From an uncultured Caldilinea sp. (GTDB lineage: Bacteria; Chloroflexota; Anaerolineae; Caldilineales; Caldilineaceae), in NCBI RefSeq assembly GCF_937128415.1, contig NZ_CAKZMJ010000069.1, positions 33,243 to 97,242 of the forward strand: a stretch of DNA of 64,000 bases, given 5' to 3'. The position numbers and the translations under genes are program-made. This document shows, one piece after another, positions 56,936 through 64,000 of the stretch (its first letter is position 1; each line of letters opens with the position of its first letter). The notes beneath the pieces are model-generated. The model ran no database searches. It saw only the letters and a list, made by a program, of their open reading frames with translations, and was not told the DNA's origin.

Positions 56936-57541
56936 TCAAGCCGTTTCATCGGCGCTTTTCTGATCGTTGCGCAGTTTTAGCAGTGCAGCCCAGCGCGGAT
57001 CGATCTCTTCGTGCTCGTGCGGCTTCTCGTCGCCGACCGAAAACTCGATATCCTCTAGCTCACCCAGTTCGAGCAAACGCTTCGTCAGGTTCGGACATCG
57101 CCCCGACCCTTTCCAGTTGCAGGAAGGATACATCGGCAAAGCCAACCAGATCGACTGACGCACCACCTCGGCAAGATTCAGGATGTGATGTTCGTCAATG
57201 AGAAGCGCTTCATCCTCCAGATCGGCCTCAGTCCCCTCGAATTCATCTGGATGGATATATCGACCTGTGTAAACCTCCGTCAGCGGTCGAAAATTCTCCT
57301 CAATTTCAAACTCTACAGGCATCACGATCGGCTCCATGCATCGGTTGCATATGGTTTGCACGACCGTGCGCAATGAACCGGTGACCAGGATGCCGCTGTT
57401 GGTGCGCAACAACTGGATTTCACCGATCAACGGCCCGAGAAATTTCAGCTCGTCATCCAGGCCTTCGAGGGACTCATCGATGCTGTATCGCCTCGTCGCG
57501 CCTGTCGGCTCTTTGAGAAGTTGAGCCACATTGTATTGCAT
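56936..57541 (-). CDS. DUF177 (YceD-like) protein upstream of rpmF
   Basis: A 201-residue protein of the YceD/DUF177 family, linked to 23S rRNA handling in some species. CNRCMEPIVMPVEFEIEENF is the family core, with a CxxC that may bind zinc, followed by the acidic DLEDEALLIDEHHILNLAEVV. Downstream a second pair of Cys (MYPSCNWKGSGRCPNL) supports a zinc site. ATG at 57541 follows AGGGGGTGAT; 42 upstream codons lie in the promoter. The promoter at 57632-57660 is strong. Confidence 0.86.
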   Translation of the reverse strand: MQYNVAQLLKEPTGATRRYSIDESLEGLDDELKFLGPLIGEIQLLRTNSGILVTGSLRTVVQTICNRCMEPIVMPVEFEIEENFRPLTEVYTGRYIHPDEFEGTEADLEDEALLIDEHHILNLAEVVRQSIWLALPMYPSCNWKGSGRCPNLTKRLLELGELEDIEFSVGDEKPHEHEEIDPRWAALLKLRNDQKSADETA

Positions 57542-57631
57542 AATATCACCCCCTGCTGCATGGAGGGAGTGCTTCGCCAAAAGCGAACGCCGCCCGCGTG
57601 ATCTCTGTTTGCGCACTGCAAACAGAAGAGT

Positions 57632-57660
57632 AGTATAAATTTTCGTTCGTCTTCTGTCAA
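57632..57660 (-). promoter_or_regulatory. Consensus sigma-70-type promoter for DUF177-rpmF
   Basis: On the minus strand TTGACA (57655-57660) is 17 bases from TATACT (57632-57637). The -35 is perfect and the -10 is five of six. It is about 90 bases before the ATG at 57541. Confidence 0.78.
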
Positions 57661-57708
57661 ACTCCACGGTGCGCGCGGCTCAACACATACGCGCCGGAAG
57701 AGGATGCG

Positions 57709-60555
57709 TCAATACCAGACGCCTTCATTTTTTCCGCTGAGTGCGAAAACGTACGCGCCGACGCCCAGCATCTCTCCCTTTTCAAAAGGCTGGCGCAGCG
57801 CTGTCGCCGGCTCTTCTTTGGCGAGCGCCCAGCCGATCGCCTCGCGTAGCTCGGGATGCTGACGCCAGACTTTGCCGAAGCCGCGCACGGGCTGTTGTTT
57901 GCCCGCCGGCGGCGCGAAGGCAGGGTCGCTCTCCGGCTCGCCCTCGCGGAAGGCGTCCTCATAGGCGAACCAGCGTCCGTCGTCCAGGAAAGCGTAGATG
58001 CGTCCGTTCTCCTGCACCCACACCATCACGCCGCGCTCAAAGCGTTGAATGGCGGCGGCGCTGCTGACCGGCTCAGGCGCCGCAGCGAAGCCAAGCGCCT
58101 GCTGAATGCGCGGGTTGTTTTCCCAGATCAGGGCCAGCGCGCCCGCCGGACGATACAGCCCCTCCGGCGGCTCTCCGAGCTGCGCTTCCGGCTGAAGCGG
58201 AACCGACGGCTGGAGCGGCGCCTGGGCTTGCGCCGTCTCCACTCCAGCGCCGACCGGCGCCGACCAGCGCATCGCGCTCGGATCGATCGCTAAAATTTCG
58301 CCTTGGCGCGTGCCGAGATAAAGGCGAACCCCGCCATCGGCGAGCAGGGGCGTGATGGCGGCGGAAGAAATTTTCCGGTCGAAATCATCCGGATCTGCAA
58401 AGCGGGACTCCTCCCATTGCGACCAGGTTGCGCCGCCGTCCTGGGTGCGCCAGATCGCGCGTTGCGTGACGACAAAAGCAGTGCGATCGCCGGTGAAGTT
58501 GGGAGAAGGCAAGAGCGCCAACAGCCTATCGCCTGCCTCGATGCCGAGCGTGGCCGTCATCCAAACGACGCCATCGAGCGTGTAGGCGACGCCGGTGCGG
58601 TCGTCGTTGATGCGCAACGAGGGTGCAGGACTGTCGACGCCGCGAGGCAACAATTCCTCGACCGGCGGCAGCGTCGCTCTCCCTTCCGGCGAAGTGTGCG
58701 AGGCCGTGACGACCAGCGTCCAGTGGAGGCCGCCATCCGTTGAACGGTGGAAAGATTCCCCTTCGTCGCCTGTCAGGACGTCATAATAGCGGGAGTGCAG
58801 CAGAAGCGTCTGCGACTGTGCAAAATCTGCGGCGAAATGCAGCGCAACGCCGCGCAGATGGGCCAGGTTGTTCCAGAGCGGCTCCCAACGATCGCCGGCG
58901 TCTTGCGAACGCCAGACGCCGTAGCCTCTCGAGTCACCGTGATAGCCTGTGAGATAGAGCGTGCGGTCGGCGGCGAAATTGGGCGAGAAATAGGCGAAGA
59001 AGGTTTGATTGCGCTCTTCGGGCAGACCTCCGCGCAGCCGTTGCCAGGAGGCGCCGCCGTCGGTCGAGCGATACAGTGTGTTCGCCGCACTCGTCGCCAG
59101 CAGGGTCTGGTCGGCGGCGAAGTTGGGCGAAATCTGGATGTCTGTAATTTCCCATGCGGGCAAGTTCTCGACGACCGGCGGCGATGGGGCGGCGGGAGCT
59201 GCCCCGCGCTCGTCGATCAGCAGCAGCGAATTGCCGCGCATGGCAAAGATGCGCCCTCGTTCGGCGTCGTAGCCCAGGATGCACGCCGCCGGCCAGCGTC
59301 CGAGCGGCGTCAGCGTAGCGAGCTCGATCACCGAGCCATCGGCCAGATACCCCTGGCCGGTGCGAGGGTTGACGAAGTCAAAGCTCAGGCCGTCGCGCCA
59401 TGCGACGCGCTCGCCCTGTAAATCGTCGACCAACAGGTTGGCGTAGATGAGATAGCGGCTGTAGAAACGGTTGCGATAGAACCGGCCATCGATGGGGCCG
59501 ACGGCCTCCACGGCGGAGCCACAGCCTTGTTGCAACTCCGGCGCCACAGCAGGATCGACGGGAGCCATGGTCGCTGCGTCGAACCAGCGCGGCGGCTCGA
59601 TGCGGCCGCACCCCTTGCCGGCGCAGTGGGCGTCGATTTCGATCGCCACCATGCCCACCTCTGGCAGATGCCAGGCGTTGTCCGCCCAGCGGCAGCCATT
59701 GCACCAGAGCAGGCCCACCTGCTCCAGGTCGGTCAGCTCCGGAAACAGGTCGCCCGTAACCTGCAGCGTTTCCGGATCGGCGGTGTAGACGGTGTAGGCG
59801 ACGATCAATAGCTCGTTGCGGTCAGGGTTGTAGACCGGCGCGCCGGGCTGCTCGAATGCGCCGATTTCCGTTAACGAGGCGCCGTCGACAACGCGCACCC
59901 CGCGCGCCGCTTGGGAGTCGGCGTGCGCCTGGGTGAAGGGCTCGCCGATGAAAAGGCGGTTGCGTTCGCGGTCGATGGCGATGGCGCCGCCTTCGATCGT
60001 CCCGATCTCCGTCAGCGTCCGGGCGTCGATCACGTAAATTGCCGGCGCTTCGCCCGCGCGCACAAACGAACGATAGACATAAAGGCGTTGATTGCGCTCG
60101 TCGAACTCGAGCAGTCCGCCGCGTGGCAGCGTCGCCAGCACGGTGAGGGCGTCGCCGTCCACAACGTAGAGATGGTCGGCGTCGGTGACGTAGAGGCGAT
60201 TGGCTGCGCGGTCGAAGCGGAAATCCACCAGCGCGACGCCTTCCGACGCCAGGGCAAGCGTCGCCGCCAGGCGAGGGAGCGGCCCTTGTGCGGCGGCGAG
60301 GGGCTCCTCCGTGACTGTATTCGATGAATCGGCGGCCTCTGGCGAGGACGGAGGTGCGGGCGGGACAGGCGTCGTCTCGGCGGCGGCTGAAAGCTCGCTC
60401 ACCTGCGTCAGCAGCGCGGCGTTGGCTGTGGAGAGAGCGGCGATCGTCGCCTCGCTCTCGACGGCGGGGGGCGGTTGGTCGCTGCAGCCCGCCGGTGCGA
60501 GGGCCAGCGCTACGAGACAAAGGAACACCCAGCGCAAATGGGTTGACTTCTTCAT
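57709..60555 (-). CDS. Large beta-propeller lipoprotein (YVTN-like and BNR/Asp-box repeats)
   Basis: A 948-residue lipoprotein (lipobox APAGC) with a Pro/Ala/Ser-rich linker. About residues 95-460 form YVTN-like blades (RLYVTDADHLYVVDG, LTEIGTIEGGAIAI). About 470-760 hold BNR/Asp-box repeats (YRSTDGGASWQRL, WRSQDAGDRWEPL, HRSTDGGLHWTLV, WRTQDGGATWSQW), as in sialidases and PSII-assembly-like proteins. The last 150 residues contain two LGFP-like modules (ALIWENNPRIQQALGFA and GKVWRQHPELREAIGWA). No catalytic residues are seen, so it may be a binding or structural surface protein. The ATG at 60555 is chosen over 60561 because GGGAG would be too close to the latter. It is monocistronic. Confidence 0.76.
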   Translation of the reverse strand: MKKSTHLRWVFLCLVALALAPAGCSDQPPPAVESEATIAALSTANAALLTQVSELSAAAETTPVPPAPPSSPEAADSSNTVTEEPLAAAQGPLPRLAATLALASEGVALVDFRFDRAANRLYVTDADHLYVVDGDALTVLATLPRGGLLEFDERNQRLYVYRSFVRAGEAPAIYVIDARTLTEIGTIEGGAIAIDRERNRLFIGEPFTQAHADSQAARGVRVVDGASLTEIGAFEQPGAPVYNPDRNELLIVAYTVYTADPETLQVTGDLFPELTDLEQVGLLWCNGCRWADNAWHLPEVGMVAIEIDAHCAGKGCGRIEPPRWFDAATMAPVDPAVAPELQQGCGSAVEAVGPIDGRFYRNRFYSRYLIYANLLVDDLQGERVAWRDGLSFDFVNPRTGQGYLADGSVIELATLTPLGRWPAACILGYDAERGRIFAMRGNSLLLIDERGAAPAAPSPPVVENLPAWEITDIQISPNFAADQTLLATSAANTLYRSTDGGASWQRLRGGLPEERNQTFFAYFSPNFAADRTLYLTGYHGDSRGYGVWRSQDAGDRWEPLWNNLAHLRGVALHFAADFAQSQTLLLHSRYYDVLTGDEGESFHRSTDGGLHWTLVVTASHTSPEGRATLPPVEELLPRGVDSPAPSLRINDDRTGVAYTLDGVVWMTATLGIEAGDRLLALLPSPNFTGDRTAFVVTQRAIWRTQDGGATWSQWEESRFADPDDFDRKISSAAITPLLADGGVRLYLGTRQGEILAIDPSAMRWSAPVGAGVETAQAQAPLQPSVPLQPEAQLGEPPEGLYRPAGALALIWENNPRIQQALGFAAAPEPVSSAAAIQRFERGVMVWVQENGRIYAFLDDGRWFAYEDAFREGEPESDPAFAPPAGKQQPVRGFGKVWRQHPELREAIGWALAKEEPATALRQPFEKGEMLGVGAYVFALSGKNEGVWY

Positions 60556-60706
60556 TGGCATCTCCCTTCTCTGGGAAGTTTACCATAGAGAGCGCTTTCA
60601 CCGGCGGATCCGTTCCCTACCGTCCCGACGCGCAAACCCTACGTCTCGCCCACGCTCCTTCGCACGAAACACGCAATACGCACCATGATTCCGCAGAAGG
60701 GGCGTT

Positions 60707-61486
<780 letters not shown>

Positions 61487-61659
61487 AGAACGCAAAGCTC
61501 CTATCCCGTTGAGTCCCTCCTACGTCCAGCTCGTGAGGCGGATTGCCGCCGGGAAATTCGCCTCTACTTATACTTTAGATTCCCGTCGCCGAGAATTCAA
61601 ACGCCTTTGTTGTTTTTCGTTCGCTTCCGGCACGGCGATTCCAGGCTACACCCGTAGAT

Positions 61660-61688
61660 GTGACCCTCCCTGATAAATCCGATATAAT
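61660..61688 (+). promoter_or_regulatory. Sigma-70-type promoter for the URO-D-like gene
   Basis: TATAAT (61683-61688, perfect -10) lies 17 bases after GTGACC (61660-61665, four of six to TTGACA). It is 55 bases before the ATG at 61744. Confidence 0.6.
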
Positions 61689-61743
61689 CTAATTGCACTT
61701 CACGAAAGAATTTCATTCAAATTCAGAGATGCCGAGGATGCCC

Positions 61744-62727
61744 ATGAACTCGAAAGAACGCGTCAAGGCCACGCTGCGTCGTCAGACCACCGATCGCACG
61801 CCGGTCGACTGCTGGCTGTATCAGAAGCAATTTGTCGAAAAACTGAACGCGGAATACGGCCCACGTGAACAGTTTCTCGATGAGTTCGGCATTGACATCT
61901 TCGTCGGCTTCGTGCCCTACCCTAACCAGAGCGGTCGGCTCTGGGATGTGCAGGATTTGCCTGCCTTCGACCCTGGCGACCCGCGTGACCCCCGCTGGCT
62001 GACCCACACCGATTGGAACTACGACTTCGCCGGGCTGAACGTGGTCGAGGCGGTGCGACAGCAGGGGGACCGGCGTTTCATCCTGGCGCATGTGTGGGGC
62101 ATCGTCGAAGGCACGAGCCGCATCATCGGCATCGAAAATTGCTGGATGAACCTCGGCGCGCAGCCGAAAATCATGGGCGCCTGGTTCGACCGCTACGCCG
62201 ATTGGCTCTGCGGCCTGGTGGAGAGCCTCGCCCACGCCGGCGTGGACGGCGTCACCCTCTCTGACGACTGGGGATCGAACCAGAACATGCTCTTCTCCCC
62301 GCGCATGTGGCGCAACTTGATTGCGCCCTACGCCCGTCGCGTCGTGGCGCACGCCCACAGCCTGGGGCTCTTTGTCAACCTGCACAGCGACGGCTATATC
62401 ATGCAGATTATGGACGACCTGATCGACATCGGCTTCGACTCTATGCACCCCGTGCAAGAGAGCGCCGGCATGGACCCGCGCACGGTCAAGGAGCGCTACG
62501 GAGACAAGATCGTCATCTACGGCTCGCTCGACGTGATCGACGGCCTGCTCGCCTACGAGGGCGACGCCCTGGAGGAGTACATCACCCGGCGCTTCGCCAT
62601 CTACGCGCCGGGCGGCGGCTTCATCTTCAACACCGGCCACTTCGTGCAGCCGGACATCCCCGTGCAACGGCTGCTGCACGCCTACCGGGTGGTTCAGCGA
62701 CTGGCGGCGCAATATCATACACCGTAA
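61744..62727 (+). CDS. Uroporphyrinogen decarboxylase-like (URO-D/MtaA superfamily) protein
   Basis: A 327-residue TIM-barrel protein of the URO-D superfamily. It opens MNSKERVKATLRRQTTDRTP, a standard start for the methyltransferase-like branch. GVDGVTLSDDWGSNQNMLFSP matches the conserved D/W block, FVNLHSDGYIMQIMDDLIDIG gives a possible metal-binding HxD, and the C-terminal GGGFIFNTGH is usual. The heme-pathway UROD signature (RxPxWxMRQAGR) is absent, so cobalamin-linked methyl transfer or an unknown reaction is more likely. No corrinoid protein is adjacent. The ATG at 61744 has GAGGA upstream; three earlier in-frame Mets are possible starts. Confidence 0.83.
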   Translation: MNSKERVKATLRRQTTDRTPVDCWLYQKQFVEKLNAEYGPREQFLDEFGIDIFVGFVPYPNQSGRLWDVQDLPAFDPGDPRDPRWLTHTDWNYDFAGLNVVEAVRQQGDRRFILAHVWGIVEGTSRIIGIENCWMNLGAQPKIMGAWFDRYADWLCGLVESLAHAGVDGVTLSDDWGSNQNMLFSPRMWRNLIAPYARRVVAHAHSLGLFVNLHSDGYIMQIMDDLIDIGFDSMHPVQESAGMDPRTVKERYGDKIVIYGSLDVIDGLLAYEGDALEEYITRRFAIYAPGGGFIFNTGHFVQPDIPVQRLLHAYRVVQRLAAQYHTP

Positions 62728-62889
62728 CCGGCCTGTCTGGCTTTCGTATTGTGGGCGTCGTGCGCCTCCGCCTCAAACAGCGTATGGTTTGCCATAGATG
62801 CTCTCGCAGGCGGACTCATGCGAAGATTCGCCGGAGGGTGGGGCGTTCAACCGTCCCCTTCGACATATTCGGATGCGAAGGAGCCGATT

Positions 62890-64000
<1,111 letters not shown>

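Noticed and set aside
61744..62727. Heme-pathway hemE
   Set aside because: The RxPxWxMRQAGR signature of true uroporphyrinogen decarboxylase is missing.

Overview
The window is GC-rich and densely coded. Its gene content fits a Chloroflexota (Caldilinea/Anaerolineae-like) chromosome. Pointers are the histidine phosphatase / DUF3090 / SCO1664 triad, a nucleotidyltransferase fused to a degenerate phosphomannomutase, a PnrA/BmpA-type nucleoside ABC transporter, an F420-type PPOX protein, and hairpin repeats of the CACGAAG and CGCAGAGG types. The lineage is an inference from these families; no database was searched.

Layout. 1-7.9 kb: the 3' part of pheT, a nucleoside hydrolase, a secreted PQQ-type sugar dehydrogenase with a PA14 domain, a sugar isomerase, a P450 fragment, a Gfo/Idh/MocA oxidoreductase and a small membrane protein. 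8-16.3 kb: an Mrp-type Fe-S carrier, an operon of thioredoxin-CcdA fusion, PhnD-like lipoprotein, histidine kinase and LuxR-type regulator, then a membrane Fe-S oxidoreductase. 16.7-26 kb: a serine hydrolase lipoprotein, an M1 peptidase, the phosphatase/DUF3090/SCO1664 triad, the sugar-nucleotide enzyme and tsaE.

26-34.2 kb is the accessory island. A tsaB-like start fades into CACGAAG hairpin repeats around a GxxExxY (PD-(D/E)XK-like) gene. A type I restriction-modification operon follows as overlapping genes: hsdM, mntA-hepT (toxin-antitoxin), a split hsdS, a REP-associated tyrosine transposase (RAYT), hsdR and a YgjP-like metalloprotein. Six near-perfect 28-29 bp palindromes starting (G/T)TAGGG lie in hsdM (two), hsdS (two), the RAYT gene and hsdR. 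All share one reading register and mostly encode V-G-(A/T)-x-H-x-x-P-L. This looks like a RAYT/REP system that inserts short coding palindromes into its own R-M operon, and it is the most notable content of the window.

34.4-43 kb: UDP-glucuronate decarboxylase-like enzyme, an Lgt-like membrane protein, thiamine pyrophosphokinase, and a nucleoside ABC transporter operon ending in an ADP-ribosylglycohydrolase-like gene. A gene-free stretch at 42.9-43.3 kb holds a second REP type as a two-unit inverted array with compensatory stem changes. 43.3-50.5 kb: PPOX protein, era, Yip1-like, folC, proS, an EcsC-thioredoxin fusion and OsmC. 50.7-61.5 kb: acyl-CoA ligase, then tatC, tatA/B, nusB, fabG, fabD, rpmF and DUF177, a large beta-propeller lipoprotein and an enoyl-CoA hydratase. 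The window ends with a uroporphyrinogen decarboxylase-like protein and a second sugar dehydrogenase that runs off the edge.
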